A program made the position numbers and the translations under genes. The notes under the pieces are model-generated. The model was not told the origin of the DNA. It saw only the letters and a program-made list of their open reading frames with translations, and ran no database searches. A DNA stretch of 64,000 nucleotides from Planctomycetaceae bacterium (GTDB lineage: Bacteria > Planctomycetota > Planctomycetia > Planctomycetales > Planctomycetaceae), in the NCBI GenBank assembly GCA_021732785.1, contig JAKFUG010000046.1, forward strand, positions 1-64,000, given 5' to 3'. The stretch's first letter is position 1. Every line of letters starts with the position of its first letter. Positions 34,801 through 42,666 of this stretch are shown here, piece after piece.

Positions 34801-36075
34801 CGGCAGCGGGATTTCGAGCACGGCCTGCGTCGCCTGCCAGGCTTGTTCGAGGCCGACCGACTTCTGCTCCTTCGCGTATTTCGCCAGAACGAACCGCACG
34901 ATCAGATTCAGTCCCGGGCCGTCTTTCGCCGCGATGGCTTCCTCGACGCTCGGCAGAAAGTCACCCGCGCGGAGTTCCTGCCGCGCTTGCGTCAGCAACC
35001 GGGCGATATCCCGTGCGCTCAGTTGATACGCCGGTCGGGGCAACGCCACTTTGACTTCCGCCGCCGGCGTGGTCGCGGGGGGATCGGGTTTCACGTCCGC
35101 CGGTGGGTCGGCAACCGTGATCACCACTTTCAACCCATTGCGGGCTTCGACCACGGGCGGTGAAGCGAGCAGCGCATCGAGATCGAAACCAACGTTCAGC
35201 GAGAAGAGCAGGATCGGTCCCAGCTTGCGGATCGCATCGTCCTCAAATTCGCCCGGCGTCGCGAGCATCAAGCCGAGAATGTCGCTCATCGCAAACAGAT
35301 TTTTCTCGACGTACTGCGCACCGGGCCCCTGACCCAGCGACGACAGCGTTTCCTGCATCTTGACCAGATCGGCCCCTTGCGAGACCAGTTGCTGCAACAC
35401 CTGCGGATCGACATTCATGCGGCCCGACGAACCCGTCTGCAACGAAGTCAGCATGTGCGTGTAGAGCACCTTCGCTTCCTCGGCTTCCAGATGGGTCAGA
35501 AAATCGCGAACGGCGTCCCATTCACTCAGCGTCACCTGACGCTGGAACTTCGTCAGTTCGCGCTCGAACGCGGCATCTTCGGCGGCTTTGCGCTTCACTT
35601 CCGCGGCCTGTTTGGCGGCAGCAGCTTTCTGGGCCTCAGCGGCCTTTTTCGCGTCCGCAGCGGCTTTCTCCGCAGCGGCATCCGCCGGGGGCTTCTCGGG
35701 GGTGACGGCTTCCGCGGCCGGTTTGGTGGAAGCGGCAGCGGTAGCAACTGCGGGTTCGGCCGGTGGCGTTTCGAGCGGCTCGTCTTTCGGCGGCGGTGTT
35801 TGCCAGGCCTTGAGAATCGCGGACGGCCGACGGTCGAACGTCAACTTGCGGATGATCGCCAACCGGCGCGCCGAGCGATCATCGACCGTTGTTCCGGCTG
35901 CCGCAGCATGGGCTGCCACCGGCGGCGTTCCTTCCGGTGAGAGCGCACCGGGAGGGGCTTCATCGACTTCGACCGGTGAGAAGTCTTCGTCCTGAGCGTG
36001 CCCCATGCCGACGAACGCCAGCAGCGTCAGGCCCAGCAGAAACGACGACCACCGCGTGACTGTTCTGAGATGCAT
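31879..36075 (-). CDS. Giant exported protein of the Bat-type locus, function unknown
   Basis: A 1398-residue protein. A signal peptide (TRWSSFLLGLTLLAFVGMGHAQ) precedes an Ala/Lys/Pro-rich low-complexity and coiled-coil region (about residues 75-170, KAAAAKQAAEVKRKAAEDAAF). A long helical TPR-like body follows, with Tyr/Asn-rich patches (YRRDRYGNYYYMFDEDG; YNPYYYYFSYERR). A beta-rich part comes next, and a transmembrane helix near 1300-1320 (LPWALSGAAVLAAVLSAGWVWHL) with a short acidic cytoplasmic tail. I recognise it only as the kind of long planctomycete protein found after VWA genes. ATG 36075 is chosen for the signal peptide and the G-rich site before it. It is the last gene of the leftward operon. 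Confidence 0.8.
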   Translation of the reverse strand: MHLRTVTRWSSFLLGLTLLAFVGMGHAQDEDFSPVEVDEAPPGALSPEGTPPVAAHAAAAGTTVDDRSARRLAIIRKLTFDRRPSAILKAWQTPPPKDEPLETPPAEPAVATAAASTKPAAEAVTPEKPPADAAAEKAAADAKKAAEAQKAAAAKQAAEVKRKAAEDAAFERELTKFQRQVTLSEWDAVRDFLTHLEAEEAKVLYTHMLTSLQTGSSGRMNVDPQVLQQLVSQGADLVKMQETLSSLGQGPGAQYVEKNLFAMSDILGLMLATPGEFEDDAIRKLGPILLFSLNVGFDLDALLASPPVVEARNGLKVVITVADPPADVKPDPPATTPAAEVKVALPRPAYQLSARDIARLLTQARQELRAGDFLPSVEEAIAAKDGPGLNLIVRFVLAKYAKEQKSVGLEQAWQATQAVLEIPLPPEPPKVAAKPPVAVVTGEDGTPSPPSAAAKPDPTVERIATRYRVAKVTRDEAMTRAVELAPKVRKELGQQWLDDSFRNRLERGKELLSAIGSATSTNLASHPSDSEYRKKGLELQKTAVESLTRASAEQATAWREPLTVLAAAWLKEAATSHALDNSAAERGYRRDRYGNYYYMFDEDGSQMSYRYGGNQASPIKIEDVLELRPTEPWLALVSPDLRPKFEEMLAKLHLKQQDEALALPHIERLAATHPTRAKDLAAEFLKVWTSTHNPNEKRDGYNPYYYYFSYERRADRIPLTRSKQERNLVELADLVKRLKALPIGDLNETLLTTAFTTVHSKAEVYKLESIESVFGSVDALKPRTLAELIQQMRGNLAGVWRMPDVQRQNSTNRKQRDIRVEVLRGYEVARAVVQRGQQQYPGHWALILAEAAILHDEIDYLKEFEKSSDYSQKRTQALELFAKSAEAYVTAVPEIPLDEQTVLPFEMWFYAALGSVDLARITADKTPDFRQPPLIKTALASLPGEAAERHLSQFANNLFTRASDAKPELKQRYLKAGFDVVGDHKLSREARKLYDYYTDLVKEIKLETRIDGADTVGHGQPFGVFVNLVHTKEIERESGGFGKYLQNQNNNQMYFYNFGRPLENYRDKFRDFAMKALEDHFEVQSITFQEASVNSRALPEYGWRSTPYAYLLLKAKGPEIDKLAALRMDLDFLDTSGYAVLPIESAILPLDAKTEKPPARPAEDVVVTQTLDERQSDKGKLLVEIRATARGLVPDLEQLLDMQPAGFQVDKVDDKGVAVVEFDKEAPENSIRSERQWLVLLSATTTGEQQPKSFQFAAAKLPVKEMVYQRYIDADLKDVDAEVSLEAHYGKTPWLPWALSGAAVLAAVLSAGWVWHLVSHRSGPVEARFVLPSNLTPFTAIGFLKELEAQAGFDDASRRQLHDAVASIERHYFQDADATPPNIEQIINQWLTAALSRR

Positions 36076-36218
36076 CTGCCCCCGCTTTCCATCGCACAAC
36101 ACCCCGACTGCTTCCTGGCAGCCGAGGTGCTTGCAACACGCGCTCGACTTCCATTCAGCATCCCGGCTGCGAGGAAGCAGCCGGGATGCGACTTTCGTTT
36201 TCTTCGCGATCGAGACGC

Positions 36219-36953
36219 CTACGAACCTTTGCCGTCCGGCGGCGGGCCCGCACCGGCACCGCGGGCGTCTTCCGGCTTGTTCTGGCCCTGCTTCGGATTG
36301 CGGCCCTTCCCTTTGCATTTCCCTTTACAGTTACCGGAACAACACCCCTGACACTGCTTGGGTAGCGCGAGCGCCTGCAGTTCGGACAGGTCCATCCGCG
36401 CCAGCCGAATGGCCGCTTCGAGATCCCCTTCCAACGTTTCGGCCTGACTTTCGTTGCCCTTGGCCCGGGCGGCATCGGCGAGCAGTTTGTAGTTCTGTCG
36501 GGCCGCTTCGATATCGGGTTCCCATTGTTCGCGGGGTTCCCCTTCCAAACGCATCAGCCACGTCATGTAATACTGAGCATTGGCAATCGTCTTCCGCAGA
36601 TCGGTCGCAAACGCGGCGGACACCGGGGCACTCGCGCTGTCGGTTTCATCCTTCAAAGCGAGCAATTCGTCGTACGCTTCCGGAAGTTCCTTGTTGCTCA
36701 TCCGCGCTTTGGCACGCTCCAGTTTGACCTGTCGCGACAAGTCCGCGCGGTCGGCCGGAATGCGGGCCAGCGCCGCATCGTACGTTTCGATCGCTTTCGC
36801 GAACCGTTCGGCCTTCACCGCGGCTTCGGCCCGCTGGACGTGGATCGCGGCGTCATCGAGTGCCAGCAGCGCCTGCCCCGGCCCGTAGTGATAGGCCACC
36901 GCGACCGCCGGCAGAATCAGCATCAACACCAATGCGGCTGTTCTCATGGTCAT
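36219..36953 (-). CDS. Exported TPR-like protein with Cys/Lys-rich tail
   Basis: A 244-residue protein with a signal peptide (MRTAALVLMLILPAVAVAYH). The helical TPR-like region follows (IHVQRAEAAVKAERFAKAIETYDAALARIP...). The C-terminal tail holds a cluster CQGCCSGNCKGKCKGKGRN (about residues 197-215), five Cys with Lys/Gly between them, followed by Gln/Pro/Gly-rich sequence. Such a tail may bind metal or form disulphides outside the membrane. It lies between a VWA gene and the giant exported protein, so it is probably part of the same locus. Two possible ATG codons (36953, 36947) are close together. Confidence 0.78.
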   Translation of the reverse strand: MTMRTAALVLMLILPAVAVAYHYGPGQALLALDDAAIHVQRAEAAVKAERFAKAIETYDAALARIPADRADLSRQVKLERAKARMSNKELPEAYDELLALKDETDSASAPVSAAFATDLRKTIANAQYYMTWLMRLEGEPREQWEPDIEAARQNYKLLADAARAKGNESQAETLEGDLEAAIRLARMDLSELQALALPKQCQGCCSGNCKGKCKGKGRNPKQGQNKPEDARGAGAGPPPDGKGS

Positions 36954-37032
36954 CGTTCCCGTTGAACCGAGTGGTCACCGTTCCCACCCGCGTGTGGAGA
37001 CGGAATGTCTGACAGGCACACGTGACAGATTA

Positions 37033-38094
37033 TCACTTGATGTTTCGTTCCGCTATCGGCTTTTTTCGAGCGGTCGAGATTCTCGCTTTCGTGGAATTCC
37101 TGTCGGTTGACACGGCGTCGTACCAGACCCCGTTCGCCGCCATCGGCACGCCCGGTCGCCACGCCGTTCCGAACGCATGCAGCAGCCACGGCAGCGCGGC
37201 GAAGAGCGCAGCCCCCAGCGTGCAGGCCAGCAGGGCGTATTCCCGTTTCGACAGCGCTGCAAACGGGCTGGCGCGACCCGACGACGAGACGAAGCGCACG
37301 ATGTCGGTCGGAATCTGCTTCTCATTGCCGTCGTGATAATCGCCGCCCAGTCGCACCGCCGATTGCCGCAAGGTGGTGACGTCCTGCCGCGATTGGCGAC
37401 CGTCGATGAAACTCCCCGCGGCGGAGTCACCGACACCCACGAACAGCACATGATTGATGGCTGCGGGCAGCTTCGGCATGCCGGACGCAGGAACGGTGTC
37501 GCCGTCGGTCACGATCAGCAGCGTGGCATCGTCGGGTTTCCACGGGTGGGCCACTTTCGTCGCTTCTTCCAGGGCCTCGAACAGATGCGTGCTGCCGGCA
37601 TCGAAAGCGAAGTGCATCGGCAAGTCGCCCAGAATGTTGCGAATGACTTCCCCATCGACGGTATCGACCACGACCGGTTTCGCTTCGGTGTAGAAGGCGA
37701 TCACGCTAATTTTGAAATCGGCTCCCGAACGAACGAGAAACGATTCGATCAGATCTTTGGCCCGACCGCGGCGCGATTGTTTCTTCGACGGACCAGCATC
37801 CTCCAGCCGCATACTCGGTGAAACGTCGAGCAAAAGCAGCAGATGCCGCAGTTTGTTTTTGTCGACGGAAGAGGCGTGATGGACTTTCGGCGGCAGAGTG
37901 CAGAGCGTCGCCAATCCCCATGCCAGAGCGGCGACCGAGGCCGTTCGCAACAACGGCGCGGCCAGCGCCCAGCCGCGCGGTTGCCGGGAGGGTCCGAACG
38001 CCAGCCCCGCCACCTTACGGACACGTTGCGCGTGCAACATCTCCGCGGCCATCGTCAGCAGCGCTGCCAGCAGCGCGAGGCCTTCGCCTACCAT
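37033..38094 (-). CDS. VWA-domain membrane protein (BatB-like)
   Basis: A 353-residue protein with two N-terminal membrane segments (LALLAALLTMAAEML; LRTASVAALAWGLATL). A von Willebrand A domain follows, with MIDAS motif DVSPS at residues 90-94 and LLIVTDGDT. One more membrane helix lies near the C-terminus (LLACTLGAALFAALPWLLHAF), then a basic tail. The ATG at 38094 overlaps the stop of the upstream VWA gene, showing coupled translation. BatA/BatB-type pairs with a MoxR ATPase and DUF58 are known from Bacteroides; the role is debated (stress tolerance or protein-complex assembly). Confidence 0.87.
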   Translation of the reverse strand: MVGEGLALLAALLTMAAEMLHAQRVRKVAGLAFGPSRQPRGWALAAPLLRTASVAALAWGLATLCTLPPKVHHASSVDKNKLRHLLLLLDVSPSMRLEDAGPSKKQSRRGRAKDLIESFLVRSGADFKISVIAFYTEAKPVVVDTVDGEVIRNILGDLPMHFAFDAGSTHLFEALEEATKVAHPWKPDDATLLIVTDGDTVPASGMPKLPAAINHVLFVGVGDSAAGSFIDGRQSRQDVTTLRQSAVRLGGDYHDGNEKQIPTDIVRFVSSSGRASPFAALSKREYALLACTLGAALFAALPWLLHAFGTAWRPGVPMAANGVWYDAVSTDRNSTKARISTARKKPIAERNIK

Positions 38095-39005
38095 GGTGTG
38101 TACCTCAGACCGAAGGACGAGAAGACCGACATCGCCAGCAAACTTAAGGCCGTCAAACAAACCGGAGCGAAATCGTCCTGTCGCTCGGGGGCGGACCGTT
38201 CCATTTTCGTCTGCTGCATCACGTCGATCTTGCGGAAGATTTCCTTCAAGCCTTCCGGGTCGCCTGCTTCAAAGACTTCGCCGCCGGTGAGATGCGACAG
38301 GTTGACCACCACATCGGGGACATCCCCCTCCGCGACGTGAATGGCATAGAGCGTAATGTTGTCCGCGGCGAGTTTCCGCGCCAGTTCCACATCGCCGCCG
38401 TTCATTAAATCGCTGCTGAGGCCGTCGGTGACGAGAATGATGATGCGGTCGCCCCCCTGTCGTTCGACCAGCACCTTCTGGCACGCGGTCACGGCCTTGC
38501 CGATTTCCGTCCCGCCCATCCACGGCGGCAAACGGTTCGGTTTCATGAACGGTGGGCTGCATTTGATGGCCGAGATATCATTCGTCAGCGGCACCCAGTG
38601 GAGCACGTTGTTGCCGAAGAACGTCATCCCGAAGGCGTCCCCTTTGCGGTAATCAACGAAATCGTTGATCGCTGCCATCGAACCATCGTAGCGCGTCCCT
38701 TCGCCAAACGGAGCGGTCATGCTGCCGGAGACGTCGACACAGAGTTCGATATTGGTCATCACCCGTTTGGAGATCGGTTGCCCGAGGCGTTCCGGACCGG
38801 CCAGCAGTACAACCACCACCGCGGCGACCAACGTGGGGAGCAGTTCCGCGAAACCAATCGTCGCCGCCATCCAGCGTGATGACCGGACCGAAGAAAAATC
38901 GACCGGCAGCGCGAGCGGACGGCGATCTTTCCCCCGTATCTGGCGATACAACGCCGCCACCGGCACGATGAGCAACAGCAAGACCCACGGGTGACCGAAC
39001 GACAT
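38088..39005 (-). CDS. VWA-domain membrane protein (BatA-like)
   Basis: A 305-residue protein. Membrane helices lie at about residues 7-20 (VLLLLIVPVAALY) and 55-70 (LLPTLVAAVVVVLLAG). The VWA domain follows, with MIDAS DVSGS at 91-95, DAFGMTFFGN, GGTEIGKAV and IIILVTDGLSSD. A last helix is near the C-terminus (VCLTALSLLAMSVFSSFGL). This is the usual BatA arrangement: membrane-anchored VWA facing the periplasmic side. It lies between the membrane protein at 39008 and the second VWA gene, which overlap it by few or no bases, so all are one operon. Confidence 0.9.
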   Translation of the reverse strand: MSFGHPWVLLLLIVPVAALYRQIRGKDRRPLALPVDFSSVRSSRWMAATIGFAELLPTLVAAVVVVLLAGPERLGQPISKRVMTNIELCVDVSGSMTAPFGEGTRYDGSMAAINDFVDYRKGDAFGMTFFGNNVLHWVPLTNDISAIKCSPPFMKPNRLPPWMGGTEIGKAVTACQKVLVERQGGDRIIILVTDGLSSDLMNGGDVELARKLAADNITLYAIHVAEGDVPDVVVNLSHLTGGEVFEAGDPEGLKEIFRKIDVMQQTKMERSAPERQDDFAPVCLTALSLLAMSVFSSFGLRYTPW

Positions 39006-39007
39006 GC

Positions 39008-39829
39008 TCAGCGTCCCCCCGTCATGGCGACCGGTTGCGGTTCGTCAACGGTTTCATCGGTCACGTTTTGATACGGTGCGAGGACCGCGGCGATGTCGAC
39101 ATCACGATTGCCCCCCTTGCGATGCAGCCATTCTTCCACGAGTCGCAACACCGCTCCGGCTTCGGGATGCTGTTGCAGCGTGGCCAGCGCGGCGACCGGT
39201 TCGGCATCATCGACACCGAGCCGTGTTCGCCAATAGCCGAGCAGTAACCGCTCCAGTTCAGCTTGCCCCTCCGGCGACAATTGCCCGGCCACCGCCTGCG
39301 TGACCAGCGGCCGCAACCGTTCGGCCAAGGTGGGGACATGTTCGACCGAATACGCAGCGATGCGGTCACGGCGGCGACCCAGCGCCAGCCACAACGTGAT
39401 CGCAGCCCACACCGCGAACAGGCCGTACAGCGCCAGACGATATCCGCCGACATGCGGCAACGCCGTCGCGGCAAAGTCCGTCGGCACGATCTGTCCCGGC
39501 GGCAAGCGGCTGCCGATTTCAACCCACAACGGTGCCACGCCGTCCATCGACGAACGGTCTTTTCTTTGAAGGTATTGACGCAGATCAAACCGCCCCGGTT
39601 CGAGGCCGTAGTATTCGAGATCGTACCGGAAATCGCTGCCGTGCTTGAAGGTGCCGAGAATCCGCACGACCATCGGAGCTTTACGATCCTCGACCGGTTT
39701 GGCTTCGAGTTCCGATCCGGGAATCACGATCTGGGAAATCGGCACAGCGACGCCCACGGTGGATCGTAATGTCGGCGGTTCCGCTTTCTCCGCGGCGATG
39801 ACATCACCGCAGAAAACGAAAGCCAGCAC
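39008..39829 (-). CDS. Bat-locus membrane protein, function unknown
   Basis: About 273 residues. A hydrophobic start (LAFVFCGDVIAA) suggests export. An Ig/beta-like extracytoplasmic region follows (VVRILGTFKHGSDFRYDLEYYGLEPGRFDLRQYL), then one transmembrane helix (YRLALYGLFAVWAAITLWLAL). The cytoplasmic part is helical, with LVTQAVAGQLSPEGQAELERLLLGYWR. The layout recalls the BatD/DUF4381-type member of Bat operons. The start is uncertain: an intergenic palindrome (39842-39902) sits at the 5' end, GTG 39829 is the first start inside non-repeat sequence, and GTG 39865 is the alternative. Confidence 0.72.
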   Translation of the reverse strand: MLAFVFCGDVIAAEKAEPPTLRSTVGVAVPISQIVIPGSELEAKPVEDRKAPMVVRILGTFKHGSDFRYDLEYYGLEPGRFDLRQYLQRKDRSSMDGVAPLWVEIGSRLPPGQIVPTDFAATALPHVGGYRLALYGLFAVWAAITLWLALGRRRDRIAAYSVEHVPTLAERLRPLVTQAVAGQLSPEGQAELERLLLGYWRTRLGVDDAEPVAALATLQQHPEAGAVLRLVEEWLHRKGGNRDVDIAAVLAPYQNVTDETVDEPQPVAMTGGR

Positions 39830-39841
39830 GAGATGCAGAAA

Positions 39842-39902
39842 AGTAGGATGGGCTGTGCCTACCACAATGCGGCGGAAGTTGGTGGGCACAGCCCACCCTA
39901 CT
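39842..39902. repeat. Intergenic palindrome, type B
   Basis: Left arm AGTAGGATGGGCTGTGCCTA... (39842-39864) pairs with the right arm ending GGCACAGCCCACCCTACT (39880-39902), with a 15-base loop and few mismatches. It stands at the 5' end of the membrane protein gene, inside the Bat-type operon. Only this copy was seen in the window. Confidence 0.7.
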
Positions 39903-39916
39903 GTTACAGCGACTCC

Positions 39917-40034
39917 GGTCCCCTCGCCCCCGTCTGCGGGGGAGAGGGCTAGGGTGAGGGGGCGGATTGAAACGCACGCTCCCCTCATCCGGCCTGTCGG
40001 CCACCTTCTCCCCCGCAGACGGGGGCGAAGGGAC
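39917..40034. repeat. Intergenic GC-rich inverted repeat, type E, copy 1
   Basis: The arm GGTCCCCTCGCCCCCGTCTG... (from 39917) pairs with the arm ending ...CAGACGGGGGCGAAGGGACC (to 40034). Each arm also contains its own CCCCC/GGGGG hairpin. It lies between DUF58 and the next gene of the operon. A second copy is at 52603-52778. Confidence 0.72.
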
Positions 40035-40077
40035 CATGTCAGCGCTGACAGTATTGAGCAGGATCGTTGCTGGTCCA

Positions 40078-40938
40078 TCAGCGCGTTCCTTGTCCGGTGG
40101 CACCGCGGGATTTGAAGAAGTGCCGCAAGCGGGGAATGTAGGGTTGATCGACATCGATCAAGAGATGATGCACCGCCCCGCGGCGCAGTTCCTGAGCGAT
40201 GGCTTCCGGATCGCTCCAAGTCACCCCACCGCGAGCCACTGCCGTGCGGCCGGTTTCGGCTTCGCGCGCCCGCAACCACCCGGCACCAGGCAGACCCCGT
40301 TCGGCGGGATCGCGGAATTGCAGCACGATGCAATCATGTTTCTGCGCGAGGCTTTTCAACACCGGCAAGGCATCCGGTTCATGCAAGTCACTGAGCACGA
40401 TGAGCAAAGTCCGTTCGCCCAATTGTGGGGCCAACTGCGATATGCGGGATGCCATCCGCGTTGGTTCGTTGACGTTGTACTCTCGCAGGCGATGCAACCA
40501 TCCGAGCACGGTTTCGCGGGACAGACTCGGCCGCACGTGGAGGCGGGAATCACCTACGCCGAGGACACCGACGGGGCTGATACGGTCCAGGCAGGCGAGT
40601 GCCAACCCACCGGCGATGAAGATCGCGGTTTCGTATTTGCTGTGCCTGCCCGAGCGAATTGTCATCGACGCAGATGTATCGATCAGCAGGTACGCAGGCA
40701 GTCGCCGGGGAGCTTCAAACTCTTTGACGTGATGCTTCCGCGTGCGGGCGGTGACGCGCCAGTCGATCGATTTCACCGGATCGCCGGGGGCGTACAGTCG
40801 CGACTGCACATACTCCAGACCGGGACCGAGGGCCGCCGAACGGTCCGCACCAAAGCCGAGACTGTCCGCGAGGCGTCGCACGGCAATGTGAAACTGCCGC
40901 GAGTCGAGGTACTCGTTGCTGGCGATGTAGCCGTCCAA
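40078..40938 (-). CDS. DUF58 protein (MoxR partner)
   Basis: A 286-residue DUF58 protein. Early motifs are GPGLEYVQSRLYAPGDPVKSIDWRVTARTRKHHVKEFEA (the DUF58 hallmark is around YxxGDxxRxIDW). A VWA-like fold follows, with LIDTSASM (about residues 93-100) and LLIVLSDLHEPD. DUF58 proteins pair with MoxR ATPases in Bat-type and related loci. No membrane helix is evident here. The upstream MoxR gene ends 246 bases before it; that space is almost wholly occupied by a long palindrome. Confidence 0.92.
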   Translation of the reverse strand: MDGYIASNEYLDSRQFHIAVRRLADSLGFGADRSAALGPGLEYVQSRLYAPGDPVKSIDWRVTARTRKHHVKEFEAPRRLPAYLLIDTSASMTIRSGRHSKYETAIFIAGGLALACLDRISPVGVLGVGDSRLHVRPSLSRETVLGWLHRLREYNVNEPTRMASRISQLAPQLGERTLLIVLSDLHEPDALPVLKSLAQKHDCIVLQFRDPAERGLPGAGWLRAREAETGRTAVARGGVTWSDPEAIAQELRRGAVHHLLIDVDQPYIPRLRHFFKSRGATGQGTR

Positions 40939-40952
40939 GCAGTTTTGCCTTC

Positions 40953-41176
40953 AAGTAGGGTTTGCCGAGTCTTCGAGGCGAACTCTACATCGCGAAATTC
41001 CAAGCTCCAAAAGCCAAGTTCCAAACAAAGGGCAAGTTCCAAATTCCAAACGGGGAAGGAGTGTCCTTGTCTTGGTTTGGAATTTCCTTATTGGAGTTTG
41101 TTTGGAACTTGGACTTTGGAATTTGGAACTTCATTCACCGACGTGGTTCGCCTCGCGGACTCGGCAAACCCTACTT
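40953..41176. repeat. 224-base palindromic element
   Basis: The outer arms are 40953-40983 (AAGTAGGGTTTGCCGAGT...) and 41146-41176 (...ACTCGGCAAACCCTACTT), nearly perfect inverse copies. The inner parts are built of repeated TTCCAA units on the left and TTGGAA units on the right, also mutually inverse. Almost the whole element could fold as one hairpin of about 100 base pairs. No coding capacity is seen. It lies between the MoxR and DUF58 genes and looks like a small non-autonomous palindromic element. Confidence 0.78.
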
Positions 41177-41183
41177 CCTACGG

Positions 41184-42233
41184 CTACGACTTTGAGACCA
41201 TCACATGACCGTTCCGTTGCGGGGCGGCACCGAATTCGTGCAGCAACGATTTCAGCAAATCGGCCCCGGTGTAACCTTCCGCGAGGGCTTCATACGTGAG
41301 TCGCATGCGGTGCAGCATTGCATCTTCGGCGAGGGCGAACAAATCGCCGGGCACAACGTAGGTGCGGCCGTGAATCAGAGCCCGGGCGCGGGAGGCTTTG
41401 ATCAAAGCGATGCCGGCCCGCGGGCTGCAACCGAGTTCCACCGCCGGGTGTTCGCGGGTGCGATTCACCAGCGACACGACGTGATCGATAAAAGTTTCAC
41501 TCACATGGATATGGTGGACCGCTTCCATCGCCTGCACGAGATCGTCTGTTGATCCCACCGGTTCCTGCGCGAGGACATCGAATTCACTGTTCGCCACCGC
41601 TCCTTTGTCCTCGCGACGCACGCCGAGGTTGACGTTTCGCCGCAGGATTTCTTTCTCTTCTTCGCGTTCCGGGTAATGGAAGCGGTGACAGAGGAGAAAG
41701 CGGTCGAGCTGGGCTTCGGGGAGTTCAAACGTGCCACTTTGTTCGATCGGGTTCTGTGTCGCGATCACCACAAATGGGGCAGGGAGCGGATAGGTCACGT
41801 TGCCGATGGTGACTTTGCGCTCCTGCATCGCTTCGAGCAGCGCACTTTGCACCTTCGGGGCGGCCCGGTTGATTTCGTCCGCGAGCAGCAGATTGGTGAA
41901 AATCGGCCCACGGTGCGTGCGGAAGTCGTTGGTCCGCAGATCGAGAATTTCCGATCCGAGAATGTCGCCGGGGAGCAGGTCGACGGTGAACTGCACCCGT
42001 TTGAAGCCCAGTTCGATCGTCTTCGCGAGGACCGACACCAGCAGCGTTTTTGCCAGTCCGGGGACGCCCTGTAATAAGAGGTGTCCGCTCGTAAACAATG
42101 CGATCAATAATCGTTCGACGACGACATCCTGACCGACGACGACGGTGGCAATCCGCTCGCGAATCCGGCGGATGAACTCGGCCGTGCCGGCGGGAATCTC
42201 CGGAGCCGACGAGTCCGTGTGCGAGGAAACCAT
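41184..42233 (-). CDS. MoxR-family AAA+ ATPase
   Basis: A 349-residue MoxR ATPase with Walker A GVPGLAKT (residues 56-63), GDILGSEIL, Walker B LLLADEIN (115-122), the family stretch APKVQSALLEAMQER, and sensor 1 ATQNPIEQSGTFELPEAQLDRF. The lid domain follows. MoxR proteins are chaperone-like ATPases that work with VWA partners; here the partners are DUF58 and the two VWA proteins downstream. ATG 42233 is used because the in-frame upstream part consists of repeat sequence and lacks homology; GGAGGG lies about 11 bases upstream. Confidence 0.94.
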   Translation of the reverse strand: MVSSHTDSSAPEIPAGTAEFIRRIRERIATVVVGQDVVVERLLIALFTSGHLLLQGVPGLAKTLLVSVLAKTIELGFKRVQFTVDLLPGDILGSEILDLRTNDFRTHRGPIFTNLLLADEINRAAPKVQSALLEAMQERKVTIGNVTYPLPAPFVVIATQNPIEQSGTFELPEAQLDRFLLCHRFHYPEREEEKEILRRNVNLGVRREDKGAVANSEFDVLAQEPVGSTDDLVQAMEAVHHIHVSETFIDHVVSLVNRTREHPAVELGCSPRAGIALIKASRARALIHGRTYVVPGDLFALAEDAMLHRMRLTYEALAEGYTGADLLKSLLHEFGAAPQRNGHVMVSKS

Positions 42234-42421
42234 AAGTGACCGAGCCCTCCGAGAAATCTTCGAGCAGGACAACTTCGACAGCGATCGCTGAGTACAGACA
42301 TACTCACTGTATCGCTCGCAGTCAGTGGACGCAAACTCACATTTGAAGAAGAAATGAAGAACGGTTGAAGCGGATTTTCTGTTCGTACCGTGGTGCTCGA
42401 TCACGTTTAGAAATTCAGGTT
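42234..42421. other. Promoter region of the Bat-type operon
   Basis: About 190 bases upstream of the MoxR gene with no gene visible. The divergent hisC gene starts at 42667, and the repeat at 42422-42500 lies between. No promoter boxes are clear enough to call. Confidence 0.35.
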
Positions 42422-42500
42422 GTGTGCCACTGGCTCTGCCAGTGTCTTTCTTCAATGGAACGCAAACCTTGTCAGCGCACTGGCAGAGCCAGTGGCTCAC
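42422..42500. repeat. Intergenic palindrome, type A, copy 1
   Basis: Arms GTGTGCCACTGGCTCTGCCA... (42422-42444) and CACTGGCAGAGCCAGTGGCT... (42478-42500) are inverse copies around a 33-base loop. Each arm is itself partly palindromic (CCACTGGC/GCCAGTG). The same arms occur at 61627-61714. It lies between divergent MoxR and hisC. Confidence 0.8.
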
Positions 42501-42666
42501 GCAAATCAAGCTGTGACAATTCACTCCTGGAGAAAACTTGGATCGAGGGAAATGGCATGAGCCATGCGCGAACCTCGGCTGCACCTAACCTTGTCTGTGA
42601 TCGGGTTGCAGTTTTTCCAATGCGGACGGACAATCCACGGCTTCGCATCCTGAATTGAGAATTTGC

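Noticed and set aside
36076-36318. N-terminal extension of the giant exported protein to 36318
   Set aside because: The signal peptide begins at ATG 36075; the upstream part overlaps the end of the TPR-like gene and is not needed.
39830-40333. Long N-terminal extension of the Bat-locus membrane protein
   Set aside because: It translates palindromes B and E and the antisense of DUF58; Arg-rich and without homology.
41184-42584. Longer MoxR protein starting at 42584
   Set aside because: The extra 117 residues translate the intergenic palindrome and promoter region; MoxR homology begins after ATG 42233.
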